Positions 14,845-22,432 of a DNA stretch of 22,432 bases are shown here, one piece after another (position 1 is the first letter of the stretch; each line of letters opens with the position of its first letter). The translations under genes and the position numbers were made by a program. Origin of the DNA: Actinomycetota bacterium (GTDB lineage: Bacteria; Actinomycetota; Actinomycetes; Nanopelagicales; Nanopelagicaceae). Where the stretch lies: positions 1 to 22,432 of the forward strand of contig WLNM01000005.1 of the NCBI GenBank assembly GCA_009699825.1. Direction: 5' to 3'. The notes under the pieces are model-generated. The model was not told where the DNA came from. It did not search any database and was given only the letters and a program-made list of their open reading frames with translations.

Positions 14845-16059
14845 TTAAGCCATTGCCTTCTTGAGGTTTTCATCAATTGAATTGAGGAACTCCTGCGTTG
14901 TTTGCCATGGAGCATCTTTCGAAATTAACAAAGACAGGTCCTTTGTCATCTTTCCTTGTTCAACTGTCTGAATGCAAACACGTTCCAGAGTTTCACAGAA
15001 TTGGGCTAATTCTTTGTTGCCATCTAATTTTGCACGGTGTGCAAGACCACGTGTCCATGCAAATATTGATGCAATTGGATTAGTCGACGTTGCTTTACCG
15101 GCTTGATGATCGCGATAGTGACGCGTCACAGTTCCGTGTGCCGCTTCTGATTCAACAATTTTTCCATCTGGTGTCATTAGTACTGATGTCATTAAGCCGA
15201 GCGAACCATAACCTTGTGCAACAGTGTCTGACTGAACATCTCCGTCATAATTCTTACAAGCCCAGACATATCCGCCTTCCATACGAAGTGACATTGCGAC
15301 CATGTCATCAATTAAGCGGTGTTCATACCAAATTCCTGCAGTATCGAAGGCCGACTTAAATTCTGCTTGGTAAATCTCTTCAAAAATATCCTTAAAGCGT
15401 CCATCGTATGCTTTAAGGATTGTGTTCTTAGTTGAGAGATAAACTGGATATTTTCTATTTAATCCATAATTTAAGGATGCTCGAGCAAAATCTCGAATTG
15501 AATCATCAAGGTTGTACATTCCCATTGCTACTCCTGCTGCTGGGAAATCAAAAACATTAAACTCCATAGGTGCTGAACCATCTTCTGGAACAAAAGAAAG
15601 GGTTAGTTTTCCTGGACCAGGAACCTTGAAATCAGTGGCTTTGTATTGATCGCCAAATGCATGACGGCCGATAACGATTGGTTTAGTCCAGTGTGGAACT
15701 AAGCGCGGAACATTGCTGATAATGATTGGTTCACGGAAAATTACGCCCCCCAAGATGTTGCGGATACTTCCGTTTGGAGATTTCCACATCTTCTTAAGGC
15801 CAAATTCTTCTACACGAGCTTCATCTGGAGTGATCGTTGCGCACTTAATGCCAACTCCATGCTTTTGGATTGCGTGGGCTGAGTCAATAGTTACTTGATC
15901 ATCGGTTGCGTCACGGTTTTCCATACCAAGATCGTAATATTCAAGATTCACATCCAAATAAGGAAGGATCAATGAATCTTTAATGAACTGCCAAATGATG
16001 CGAGTCATTTCATCGCCATCTAACTCGACGACAGTTCCTTCAACTTTGATCTTGGCCAT
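14845..16059 (-). CDS. icd: NADP-dependent isocitrate dehydrogenase, dimeric eukaryote-like type
   Basis: Oxidatively decarboxylates isocitrate to 2-oxoglutarate in the TCA cycle and yields NADPH. The 404-residue protein belongs to the type II dimeric group shared with eukaryotic IDH: VELDGDEMTR (11-20), substrate loop KSPNGSIRN (93-101), Arg109 and Arg132, Tyr139 in GDQYKATD, Lys211 in STKNTILK, metal ligands Asp251/252 and Asp274, and the NADP-specific HGTVTRHYRDH with Arg313 and His314. AGGGGAG (16069-16075) precedes ATG 16059 and overlaps the mdh stop. Gene order mdh-icd follows folD as in other actinobacteria. Active-site residues are all present, so it should be functional and NADP-specific. 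Confidence 0.97.
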   Translation of the reverse strand: MAKIKVEGTVVELDGDEMTRIIWQFIKDSLILPYLDVNLEYYDLGMENRDATDDQVTIDSAHAIQKHGVGIKCATITPDEARVEEFGLKKMWKSPNGSIRNILGGVIFREPIIISNVPRLVPHWTKPIVIGRHAFGDQYKATDFKVPGPGKLTLSFVPEDGSAPMEFNVFDFPAAGVAMGMYNLDDSIRDFARASLNYGLNRKYPVYLSTKNTILKAYDGRFKDIFEEIYQAEFKSAFDTAGIWYEHRLIDDMVAMSLRMEGGYVWACKNYDGDVQSDTVAQGYGSLGLMTSVLMTPDGKIVESEAAHGTVTRHYRDHQAGKATSTNPIASIFAWTRGLAHRAKLDGNKELAQFCETLERVCIQTVEQGKMTKDLSLLISKDAPWQTTQEFLNSIDENLKKAMA

Positions 16060-16074
16060 ACTCTTTCGCTCCCC

Positions 16075-17025
16075 TTAAAGTGTCTGTACGTCTGCTTGTT
16101 TTGCCCGAACTGCTTCTGCCGCAACTTTGAGTGCTGCTAATTCACTATCTGTAAGTTTTGTTTCTACAACTTTCTTAATTCCTTGGCGGCCAATCTGTGC
16201 TTCCACACCAAGGTAAACGCCTGAGATTCCGTACTCTCCATCAACCCATGCGCACACTGGCATTGTTGCACCCGAATCTTCAATGACAGCTTTTGCCATA
16301 CGAGCTGCAGCCGCTGACGGTGCGTAATATGCAGAGCCAGTTTTTAAGAGTGCAACAACTTCTGCACCGCCATTTCTGGTGCGATCGACTAATTCATCAA
16401 TTTCTACTTGAGATAATTTCTCACTTAGCGCTACTCCACCAACGGTGCAACGACTCGGGACGGGGACCATAGTTTCTCCGTGTGAACCTAGAGTAAGTGT
16501 GCTCACAGATGAGACTGGAACGTTTAGTTTTTCAGCAACAAAATCTGTGAAGCGGGCAGTGTCTAACATCCCAGCTTGACCCATCACACGGTTATATGGA
16601 AAAGAAGTTGCGATCTGTGTTAGCGCTGTCATTTCATCGAGTGGGTTTGAAACCACAATGATTACTGCATTAGGTGAGTGCTTAGCAATATTTTCAGCAA
16701 CTCCACGCACAATTCCTGCGTTTACTCCGATGAGATCCATTCTGCTCATTCCTGGTTTGCGCGGAAGTCCGGCAGTAATAACAACTACATCAGAATTGGC
16801 AGTTGCTTCATACCCAGCGCCATCAGCAGTGGTAGTTGCACCAATAATCTTTGTTTCGAATCCCTCAATGGAGCGAGATTGATTCATATCAAGTGCCAAA
16901 CCTTCTGGCTTTCCTTCAAGAATGTCAGTGAGCACGACTGTGTCAAAGATGTTGTACTCAGCTAATCGCATTGCAGTTGTTGAACCATAAAAACCTGCAC
17001 CGACGACGGTTACTTTGCCTGCCAT
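16075..17025 (-). CDS. mdh: Malate dehydrogenase, LDH-like type
   Basis: Interconverts malate and oxaloacetate with NAD+. The 316-residue product shows the Rossmann motif GAGFYG (9-14), Asp34 at the end of strand 2 (NAD preference), AGLPRKPGMSR with the malate-specific Arg89 and Arg95, NPLDEM (127-132), Asp155 and Arg158 in MLDTARF, and catalytic His182 in GSHGETMVP. These identify the LDH-like MDH group over lactate dehydrogenase. I chose ATG 17025 because AGAAGG lies 9 bases ahead; an ATG at 17034 directly abuts that site. It follows the small membrane gene after a 57-base gap that holds a 12-base palindrome, and is 15 bases from icd. Confidence 0.96.
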   Translation of the reverse strand: MAGKVTVVGAGFYGSTTAMRLAEYNIFDTVVLTDILEGKPEGLALDMNQSRSIEGFETKIIGATTTADGAGYEATANSDVVVITAGLPRKPGMSRMDLIGVNAGIVRGVAENIAKHSPNAVIIVVSNPLDEMTALTQIATSFPYNRVMGQAGMLDTARFTDFVAEKLNVPVSSVSTLTLGSHGETMVPVPSRCTVGGVALSEKLSQVEIDELVDRTRNGGAEVVALLKTGSAYYAPSAAAARMAKAVIEDSGATMPVCAWVDGEYGISGVYLGVEAQIGRQGIKKVVETKLTDSELAALKVAAEAVRAKQADVQTL

Positions 17026-17064
17026 GGATTGCATCCTTCTCTCAATATTCGGATCTAAAAGTGC

Positions 17065-17076
17065 CTTGATATCAAG
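17065..17076. promoter_or_regulatory. 12-base perfect palindrome upstream of mdh
   Basis: CTTGATATCAAG reads the same on both strands and lies in the 57-base gap between the small membrane gene and mdh, the largest gap in the sucC-to-peptidase operon. It could be an operator for an internal mdh-icd promoter; I found no convincing promoter boxes around it. About five such 12-mers are expected by chance across a window of this size. Confidence 0.3.
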
Positions 17077-17082
17077 ATAATT

Positions 17083-17310
17083 CTACAACCCGTGTGGCAG
17101 GAAAATTGCCAGCACAAATAGCCCTACTGCAATGGCCACGGGGAAATAGAACTCGATTGTGCGAAGGTGCCGGGAAGGAAAGGCAATACCTAACGTTCCA
17201 AGGGCGATCAATAGCGACCCCGATCGCACAAAACTCAAGGCACCCAAAACAATGCCCACAACAACCAATGCGTAGCTGGCTATTTTTATAATCTTTGAAT
17301 CTAAGAGCAC
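17083..17310 (-). CDS. Small DUF3017-like membrane protein
   Basis: A 75-residue protein with three hydrophobic segments, near residues 9-26, 31-45 and 54-72, and a short charged RHLR loop at about 47-50. Small three-helix DUF3017 proteins sit between folD and mdh in many actinobacteria, and this one is in exactly that slot, so the assignment rests on size, topology and synteny more than on motifs. It starts at GTG 17310, inside the folD stop (10-base overlap), with no Shine-Dalgarno, implying translational coupling. Its function is unknown to me. Confidence 0.75.
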   Translation of the reverse strand: MLLDSKIIKIASYALVVVGIVLGALSFVRSGSLLIALGTLGIAFPSRHLRTIEFYFPVAIAVGLFVLAIFLPHGL

Positions 17311-18140
17311 GCGTTTACAACATTCGTTACGAGCATTGCTCTAGTCATTGGTCCAACTCCACCTGGCATTGGTGCAACGAATCCTGCTTTTTCCATGACA
17401 TCAGGGTGAACATCCCCAAGTAATCCGGCATCAATGCGCGAAATGCCTACGTCAATAATTGCGGCGCCAGATTTAATCATCGATGCATTAAGAAAATGCG
17501 CCTGACCAATAGCTGCAACAACGATGTCTGCATTTCGGGTGTGCAGTGCTAAATCTTTGGTACCGGTATGCGTCAAGGTAACTGTTGCATTTTCTTGTCT
17601 ACGGGTAAGGAGTAAACCAAGTGGGCGACCAACCGTAAGTCCGCGACCAATAACTGTAACCTCTGCACCGTTTAGTTCAACGTTGTAATGACGCAATAAG
17701 GCAACAATTCCGCTAGGTGTGCAAGGAAGTGGCGCATCATATCCGGCAACTAATCGTCCCAAATTCATTGGGTGCAACCCATCAGCATCCTTGGCTGGAT
17801 CGATTGCCTCAAGAATTATTTGTGGATCAATTCCTTTTGGCATCGGTAATTGCACGATATAGCCAGTGCACTCTTTGGCGTTATTTAGATCTTTAATTGC
17901 AGCCAATACATCGGCTTGAGAAGCTGTATCTGGAAGATCTACACGAATCGAAGTAACACCAATTTCTTGGCAATCACGATGTTTGCCGCCAACGTATGAA
18001 TGTGAACCAGGATCATTGCCAACTAAAACTGTTCCGAGCCCTGGAGTTACTCCTTTTTTCTTTAATTCAACTACGCGTAGTGCTAAATCTTTCTTAATTG
18101 ATGCAGCTAACGCCTTGCCATCGAGAATAGTTGCGCTCAT
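17301..18140 (-). CDS. folD: Methylenetetrahydrofolate dehydrogenase / cyclohydrolase
   Basis: Bifunctional enzyme interconverting 5,10-methylene-THF, methenyl-THF and 10-formyl-THF, the formyl donor used by the PurN and PurH encoded just upstream. The 279-residue length is standard. Visible residues: Tyr49 and catalytic Lys53 in SYVGGKHRDC, QLPMP (97-101), Asp120 in DADGLHP, the cofactor loop GRGLTVGRPLG (165-175) and the terminal PGGVGPMTRAML. ATG 18140 is 19 bases after the purH stop; the nearby AAAGG is too close to be a good ribosome site. It overlaps the next small gene by 10 bases. Its place in a purine operon is functionally coherent. Confidence 0.97.
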   Translation of the reverse strand: MSATILDGKALAASIKKDLALRVVELKKKGVTPGLGTVLVGNDPGSHSYVGGKHRDCQEIGVTSIRVDLPDTASQADVLAAIKDLNNAKECTGYIVQLPMPKGIDPQIILEAIDPAKDADGLHPMNLGRLVAGYDAPLPCTPSGIVALLRHYNVELNGAEVTVIGRGLTVGRPLGLLLTRRQENATVTLTHTGTKDLALHTRNADIVVAAIGQAHFLNASMIKSGAAIIDVGISRIDAGLLGDVHPDVMEKAGFVAPMPGGVGPMTRAMLVTNVVNACS

Positions 18141-18159
18141 GCCTTTATCTTATGGGCAT

Positions 18160-19701
18160 TTAAGCGTGTGAGAAATGACGTGTTCCGGTGAAATACAAGC
18201 TGATTCCAGCCTGTTCTGCGGCAGCGATAACTTCTTCGTCTCGCACGCTTCCACCAGGTGAAACAACTGCAGAGATGCCTGCTGCAATCAGTATTTGTAA
18301 TCCATCAGCAAATGGGAAGAACGCATCACTTGAAGCAACACTTCCGGCAGCTCGATTGCCTGCGCGCTTTACGGCGAGTTCGGCACTATCTACTCGATTT
18401 ACTTGGCCCATACCAACGCCAACACTTGCGCCATTTTTAGCTAACAGAATTGCATTACTTTTAACTGCTCGAACAGCACGCCAAGCAAATTCAAGATCCA
18501 TTAAAGTCTCTGATGAAACTTGTGGTCCAGCAACTAATTTCCATGACGAAGAGTCGTCTCCTGCAGCATTGATTGTGTCTAATTCCTGAAGCAAAATTCC
18601 ACCACTTACTGGGCGCATCTCGATGGATGCTAAATGTGTAGCACTACATTGCAGGATACGAATTGAAGGCTTTTGAGTGAGTATTTCAAGTGCTCCGCTT
18701 TCGAAACCAGGTGCAATAAGCACTTCAGTAAAGATCTCTGAAAGTGCCCTCGCCATCTCAGTTGTCACAATTGTATTGGAAGCTACTACCCCACCAAATG
18801 CTGACACCGGATCACACCCGTGAGCTTTCAAATAAGCAGAAGTGATGTCTTTCCCAATTGCGATTCCACACGGATTAGCATGCTTGATTATTGCAACACA
18901 TGGTTGTGTGTGATCAAAAGCTGCACGCCATGCCGCATCGGCATCGGTGTAATTATTAAATGACATTTCCTTGCCATGTAATTGTTTAGATTGAACAATT
19001 CCTTGTGAATCACCCCGATAAATTGCAGCAGACTGATGTGGATTTTCACCATATCGCAGAGTATTTTCTTGAACATAAATACTTCCAAACCACTCTGGCA
19101 ATGCCGCACTTGTATTCTTTCCCAACCAATTAGCAATCGTTAAATCATATTCAGCAGTTGTTCTAAAGACTTCTAGCGCTAATCTTTGACGTTCATCTGC
19201 AGTAAAACCCCCGGCAGATAATGATTTTAATAATTGATCGTATTGCGAAGGATTTGAGATAACTGCTACCGAACCATGATTCTTTGCAGCGCCTCTGAGC
19301 ATTGATGGACCGCCAATATCAATTTGTTCAATACATTCGGCGAACGTTGCACCCGATGCAATTGTTTCGGCGAATGGATACAGGTTGATCACTATCAGAT
19401 CAAATGGTTCGATTCCCAAGTTTTTAATTGCAGACATATGCTCAGCATTTTCTTGATCAGCAAGAATTCCAGAGTGAATTGTTGGGTGTAACGTCTTCAC
19501 TCTTCCTCCCATAATTTCTGGAAAACCAGTTACGGCGCTCACTTCAGTAACGTCTATTCCAGCAGCGGCAAGAGTGTGAGCAGTTGATCCCGTCGATAAA
19601 ATTTGAACACCAGCGGAGCTAAGAGCCCGTCCAATTTCTTCTAAGCGATTTTTGTCATAGACGCTGATGAGTGCCCTGCGTATTTTCTTGCGATCACTCA
19701 T
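18160..19701 (-). CDS. purH: Bifunctional AICAR transformylase / IMP cyclohydrolase
   Basis: Catalyses the last two steps of IMP synthesis, formylating AICAR with 10-formyl-THF and closing the ring. The 513-residue protein has the N-terminal MGS-fold cyclohydrolase domain (KTLHP at 69-73, DIGGPSMLRGAAKN at 128-141) and the C-terminal transformylase domain with HGKEMSFNNYTDADAAW (242-258) and the catalytic Lys273-His274 pair in IKHANPCG. The C-terminus YFTGTRHFSH is the normal family ending. The ATG overlaps the purN stop by 8 bases (ATGAGTGA). Both domains look complete and active. Confidence 0.98.
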   Translation of the reverse strand: MSDRKKIRRALISVYDKNRLEEIGRALSSAGVQILSTGSTAHTLAAAGIDVTEVSAVTGFPEIMGGRVKTLHPTIHSGILADQENAEHMSAIKNLGIEPFDLIVINLYPFAETIASGATFAECIEQIDIGGPSMLRGAAKNHGSVAVISNPSQYDQLLKSLSAGGFTADERQRLALEVFRTTAEYDLTIANWLGKNTSAALPEWFGSIYVQENTLRYGENPHQSAAIYRGDSQGIVQSKQLHGKEMSFNNYTDADAAWRAAFDHTQPCVAIIKHANPCGIAIGKDITSAYLKAHGCDPVSAFGGVVASNTIVTTEMARALSEIFTEVLIAPGFESGALEILTQKPSIRILQCSATHLASIEMRPVSGGILLQELDTINAAGDDSSSWKLVAGPQVSSETLMDLEFAWRAVRAVKSNAILLAKNGASVGVGMGQVNRVDSAELAVKRAGNRAAGSVASSDAFFPFADGLQILIAAGISAVVSPGGSVRDEEVIAAAEQAGISLYFTGTRHFSHA

Positions 19702-20269
19702 GAGAAAACTCCAACGTATCTAGCAATTCGGAAATGGTCGCGACTATGAGACCTCTTTCTACAATCTTAATACGCTCATGCAAAACTTCTTCTGTGTCAT
19801 CTTCTAAAATAGGAACCTCACGCGCGACGATTATTTCTCCAGTATCTACTCCAGCATCGACCCAATGAATAGTCGTTCCAGTCTGAGTAACCTTCGAAAT
19901 CAATGCATCTCGCACAGCGTGCGCACCCGGGAACATGGGCAATAGCGATGGATGACTATTGATGACCTTAAATGTGGTGACGTAATTCGCGTCAAGAATT
20001 CGCATGAATCCAGCACTGACGACCAGAGTTGGATTTAAAGATTCGGTTATTTGGAATAGCTCTTCATTCCATTCTGCACGGTCATCATGCATGGGATGTG
20101 AAATTATTGGAATATCTAACGTTGCGCATTTTGAAACAATGCCTGCTTCTGGTTGATCTGTTAACACCGCTATTACTTGCGCTGAAAGATCTCCCTTTTG
20201 ACTTGCCGAAATGATTGCTTCGGCCAGAGATCCAGTGCCAGAAGCCAGAATAAAAATGCATCTACTCAT
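19694..20269 (-). CDS. purN: Phosphoribosylglycinamide formyltransferase
   Basis: Transfers the formyl group of 10-formyl-THF to GAR in purine synthesis. With ATG 20269 the product is 191 residues, typical for PurN, and starts directly on the first strand, RCIFILASGTGS. The catalytic triad-like residues are Asn104 and His106 in INSHPSLLP and Asp142 in VDAGVDTGEII. A reading 27 codons longer would run deep into the PerM gene and was not used; the chosen ATG overlaps the PerM stop by 8 bases (ATGAGTAG). The coupling PerM-PurN-PurH is the same order as around Mycobacterium tuberculosis Rv0955-Rv0957. Confidence 0.95.
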   Translation of the reverse strand: MSRCIFILASGTGSLAEAIISASQKGDLSAQVIAVLTDQPEAGIVSKCATLDIPIISHPMHDDRAEWNEELFQITESLNPTLVVSAGFMRILDANYVTTFKVINSHPSLLPMFPGAHAVRDALISKVTQTGTTIHWVDAGVDTGEIIVAREVPILEDDTEEVLHERIKIVERGLIVATISELLDTLEFSHE

Positions 20270-21362
20270 TGAATTTTGCTTTCCGACTTGGCATTGATAT
20301 TCGAGGAATGAGAATTGCCAACAAGATTCCAACTCCCATTTCAATTGCAACGCTTAATGGAAATTTCCATAATGAAGGACCGACCGTAGACATTTCTTGG
20401 GTGAGTAAAGAACCACTAGAAAAATAGGTAAGAAGAAAAATGCTAGCAATACTTACAAAATAACTTTGCAACAAAACCCGGGTGCTCAAAGAAATAGTCC
20501 AACTTGCTAACAATGCGCCAGCCATCACAAAGAAAAATATTGAAAACAAGAATTGTGGGTGTTCCATTCCTGGTAGTGCTCCAAGAATAGGTAAGGCAGG
20601 AATTTGAGCCACTGTATGTTCTAGTGGAGAAACCATTGTGTTGGCCCCTACCCCAAAACCGGTACCACTTAAATATGCCATCGCCGAAACGGCAGCATTT
20701 GGTAGATAAACAATGTTGATGAGCAACAGTAGTAACCCACCGAAGATTCCAGGCTGTAAAACTGTTATTAGATCTTGAACAGTTGAGATGTGAATGAATA
20801 AAGAAAATGCAAGAAAAAGTGCACTTATCGCTAGTAACAGTGCAACGATGCGCGTGCCAAAATTTACAGGTTGTGTGATTGTGACATTCTTGCCAACAGT
20901 TAATGTGGTGAGGTAAACAGCTGGAATTAAAATGGCGATAGCAATGTACCAAACTGGTCGTATTGCATCAGTTTTTGAAATAAATATTAAAAGTTCAGCG
21001 AGTAAACAATAAATTAATGAGAAGTGCACTCTGGCAATATTTATTAAGTGAGTATCTCTTTCTAATCGATCTACAATTCGTGCAAATGAACTTCTAATAG
21101 CAAAAAAGGGAAAGAGTAAACCGCCAACAGGTAGATATGAAAGATAACCTTCAACGGCTGCGGGTGGAAGACTCAACGAAAATGGAATTCTATGAATTCC
21201 TAGCCACACCCATAGCGCTGCACGTATTGGATCAGATGTATTTCCAGTAATACTTCCAGCTGTTGCCCAGGCTATGAGAGATAAAAACGCAATTGGCAGG
21301 AGTACTAGTGCGATGCTGCGAAGAACTTGTGACAACGAGACCCATAGGACACGTTGAAACAT
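20262..21362 (-). CDS. PerM / DUF6350-family integral membrane protein
   Basis: A 366-residue polytopic membrane protein with about nine hydrophobic segments. The most family-like part is the NIVYLPNAAVSAMAYLSGTG stretch followed by FGVGANTMVSPLE (216-247), matching the conserved Pro-Asn-Ala and Gly-Val-Gly-Ala-x-Thr-x-Val-Ser-Pro pattern of DUF6350. Its position between sucD and purN equals that of mycobacterial PerM (Rv0955), a membrane protein implicated in cell division and persistence, which supports the assignment. The ATG is 5 bases after the sucD stop without a ribosome site, and the stop overlaps purN by 8 bases. The molecular function in this organism is unknown; a division or envelope role is by analogy only. 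Confidence 0.85.
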   Translation of the reverse strand: MFQRVLWVSLSQVLRSIALVLLPIAFLSLIAWATAGSITGNTSDPIRAALWVWLGIHRIPFSLSLPPAAVEGYLSYLPVGGLLFPFFAIRSSFARIVDRLERDTHLINIARVHFSLIYCLLAELLIFISKTDAIRPVWYIAIAILIPAVYLTTLTVGKNVTITQPVNFGTRIVALLLAISALFLAFSLFIHISTVQDLITVLQPGIFGGLLLLLINIVYLPNAAVSAMAYLSGTGFGVGANTMVSPLEHTVAQIPALPILGALPGMEHPQFLFSIFFFVMAGALLASWTISLSTRVLLQSYFVSIASIFLLTYFSSGSLLTQEMSTVGPSLWKFPLSVAIEMGVGILLAILIPRISMPSRKAKFNE

Positions 21363-21367
21363 AAGAA

Positions 21368-22249
21368 CTAGCGCCCCAATATTGCGCGCATTAATTGCGC
21401 GCTCTCACTTGGTGTCTTGCCAACTTTTACACCAGCGGCTTCTAGCGCATCTTTTTTCGCTTGCGCTGTTCCTGACGAACCAGAAACTATTGCACCTGCG
21501 TGCCCCATGGTTTTGCCTTCAGGAGCTGTGAAACCTGCAACGTAACCTACAACTGGTTTGGTGACATATTCGCTAATAAAAGCAGCTGCACGCTCTTCGG
21601 CGTCACCACCAATTTCACCGATCATCACGATTGCTTGTGTATCTGGATCGTCTTGGAATGCCCGCAAACAATCGATGTGCGTTGTACCAATAACTGGATC
21701 TCCGCCAATTCCAACTGCAGTGCTAAATCCAATATCGCGTAATTCGTACATCATCTGATACGTCAACGTTCCAGACTTTGAAACAAGACCAATAGGTCCA
21801 CTAATAGTGATATCTGCAGGAATGATTCCTACGTTTGATTTACCAGGACTGATTAATCCCGGACAGTTTGGCCCAATAATTCGAGTTGTTCCTTTGCTTT
21901 CGGCGTGCGCATAGAAACTTGCTGAATCATGAACTGGAATTCCTTCTGTAATAACAACAACTAAGGGCATCGTTGCATCAATCGCATCGATCACAGCAGC
22001 CTTTGCAAATTTTGGTGGAACAAATACAACAGATGTGTTTGCACCCGTTGCGCTCATGGCTTCTTTCACGGTATTAAAAACAGGCAAAGTGTGGCCATCT
22101 ATTTCTACACTTTGTCCACCCTTGCCAGGTGTAACTCCACCAACAATTTTCGTACCTGAGGCCAGCATGCGTTTTGTATGTTTAGTGCCTTCTGCACCAG
22201 TCATGCCTTGAACTATGACGATACTTTTTTCATTAATAAAAATAGACAT
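21368..22249 (-). CDS. sucD: Succinyl-CoA ligase alpha subunit
   Basis: With SucC it converts succinyl-CoA to succinate while making ATP or GTP in the TCA cycle. The 293-residue length is standard. Landmarks: the CoA-binding region IVQGMTGAEGTKHTKRML (11-29), VGGVTPGKGG (36-45), IGPNCPG (125-131), SKSGTLTYQ (157-165), GEIGG (211-215) and the phosphohistidine His250 in MGHAGAIVSG. Its ATG shares one base with the sucC stop (TAATG), ensuring coupled synthesis of the two subunits. It is followed after 5 bases by the PerM-family gene. Confidence 0.98.
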   Translation of the reverse strand: MSIFINEKSIVIVQGMTGAEGTKHTKRMLASGTKIVGGVTPGKGGQSVEIDGHTLPVFNTVKEAMSATGANTSVVFVPPKFAKAAVIDAIDATMPLVVVITEGIPVHDSASFYAHAESKGTTRIIGPNCPGLISPGKSNVGIIPADITISGPIGLVSKSGTLTYQMMYELRDIGFSTAVGIGGDPVIGTTHIDCLRAFQDDPDTQAIVMIGEIGGDAEERAAAFISEYVTKPVVGYVAGFTAPEGKTMGHAGAIVSGSSGTAQAKKDALEAAGVKVGKTPSESAQLMRAILGR

Positions 22250-22432
22250 TACTTTGCCGCCAATTCTGCAGCGCGATTTGCTGCTCCATCCATGGAGTCC
22301 ACCTGCTCTATGAGCGGATGTGCAGCAGCCTTCAAAATTGCACGTCCTTCAATAACGTTATTTCCATCTAATCTCACAACAATGGGTTTAGTTGCTTGCG
22401 ATCCTAATAATTCAAGAGCCTGAACAATTCCA
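22249..22432 (-). CDS. sucC: Succinyl-CoA ligase beta subunit, C-terminal end only
   Basis: The frame is open to the right edge, giving the last 60 residues of SucC; the start lies beyond the window. The segment GIVQALELLG, then KPIVVRLDGNNVIEGRAIL, matches the conserved C-terminal ligase domain, which normally reads VVVRLEGNN followed by a Gly-rich helix. The stop TAA overlaps the sucD start by one base. It is the most upstream gene visible of the long - strand operon, so that operon's promoter is not in this sequence. Confidence 0.95.
   Translation of the reverse strand, partial: GIVQALELLGSQATKPIVVRLDGNNVIEGRAILKAAAHPLIEQVDSMDGAANRAAELAAK

Noticed and set aside
18188..18589. 133-codon open frame on the + strand
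   Set aside because: Antisense to purH, which is complete; no independent sign of coding.
20270..20350. 27-codon extension of purN
   Set aside because: It would overlap the PerM gene by almost 90 bases; the inner ATG gives the standard PurN start and an overlap style used elsewhere in the window.
1..22432. Mobile element, prophage, defence system, CRISPR array or natural-product cluster
   Set aside because: No transposase, integrase, nuclease-helicase modules, array repeats or synthase genes were seen; nearly every base belongs to metabolic, transport or housekeeping genes.

Overview
The window looks like a low-GC, streamlined free-living actinobacterium. The base composition is visibly AT-rich, genes are packed end to end, and many junctions overlap by 1-10 bases. 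The gene order, however, is the classic actinobacterial one: sucC-sucD-(PerM/DUF6350)-purN-purH-folD-(DUF3017)-mdh-icd. This combination fits the freshwater acI / Nanopelagicales group (Planktophila or Nanopelagicus type). That placement is inferred from layout and composition, not from a database match.

Region 1 (1-10767) is a nucleoside uptake and catabolism island. On the + strand a deoC cut by the window edge is followed by a complete aldehyde dehydrogenase and a short ALDH-like protein that lacks the catalytic domain. On the - strand, converging on them, an operon reads: BMP-family nucleoside-binding lipoprotein, double-ATPase ABC protein, two permeases, cytidine deaminase, thymidine phosphorylase, adenosine deaminase. 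Together they import nucleosides, deaminate cytidine and adenosine, phosphorolyse pyrimidine nucleosides, and (through a phosphopentomutase not seen here) feed deoxyribose-5-phosphate to DeoC. DeoC yields glyceraldehyde-3-phosphate and acetaldehyde, and the ALDH plausibly oxidises the acetaldehyde. A perfect 18-bp stem-loop lies between the lipoprotein gene and the ATPase gene.

Region 2 (10768-14128) holds the 173-bp promoter region of the nucleoside operon, trpS and a CNNM/CBS/CorC-type membrane protein (both -). A divergent + strand CUT1-type ABC ATPase has no transporter partners nearby and ends right after its nucleotide-binding domain. The 132-bp divergent spacer carries inverted repeats.

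Region 3 (14108-22432, all -) is one long likely operon read from the right edge: sucC (partial), sucD, PerM/DUF6350 membrane protein, purN, purH, folD, DUF3017-like small membrane protein, mdh, icd, and an S51-type peptidase / class I amidotransferase-like protein. It combines TCA-cycle enzymes with purine and one-carbon synthesis.

I saw no rRNA, tRNA, CRISPR, phage, insertion sequence, toxin-antitoxin or biosynthetic cluster. No stretch over 300 bases is free of genes. Most of the window is ordinary core metabolism. The points worth a second look are the ALDH pseudoenzyme, the truncated orphan ABC ATPase, the intra-operon stem-loop and the peptidase attached to icd.
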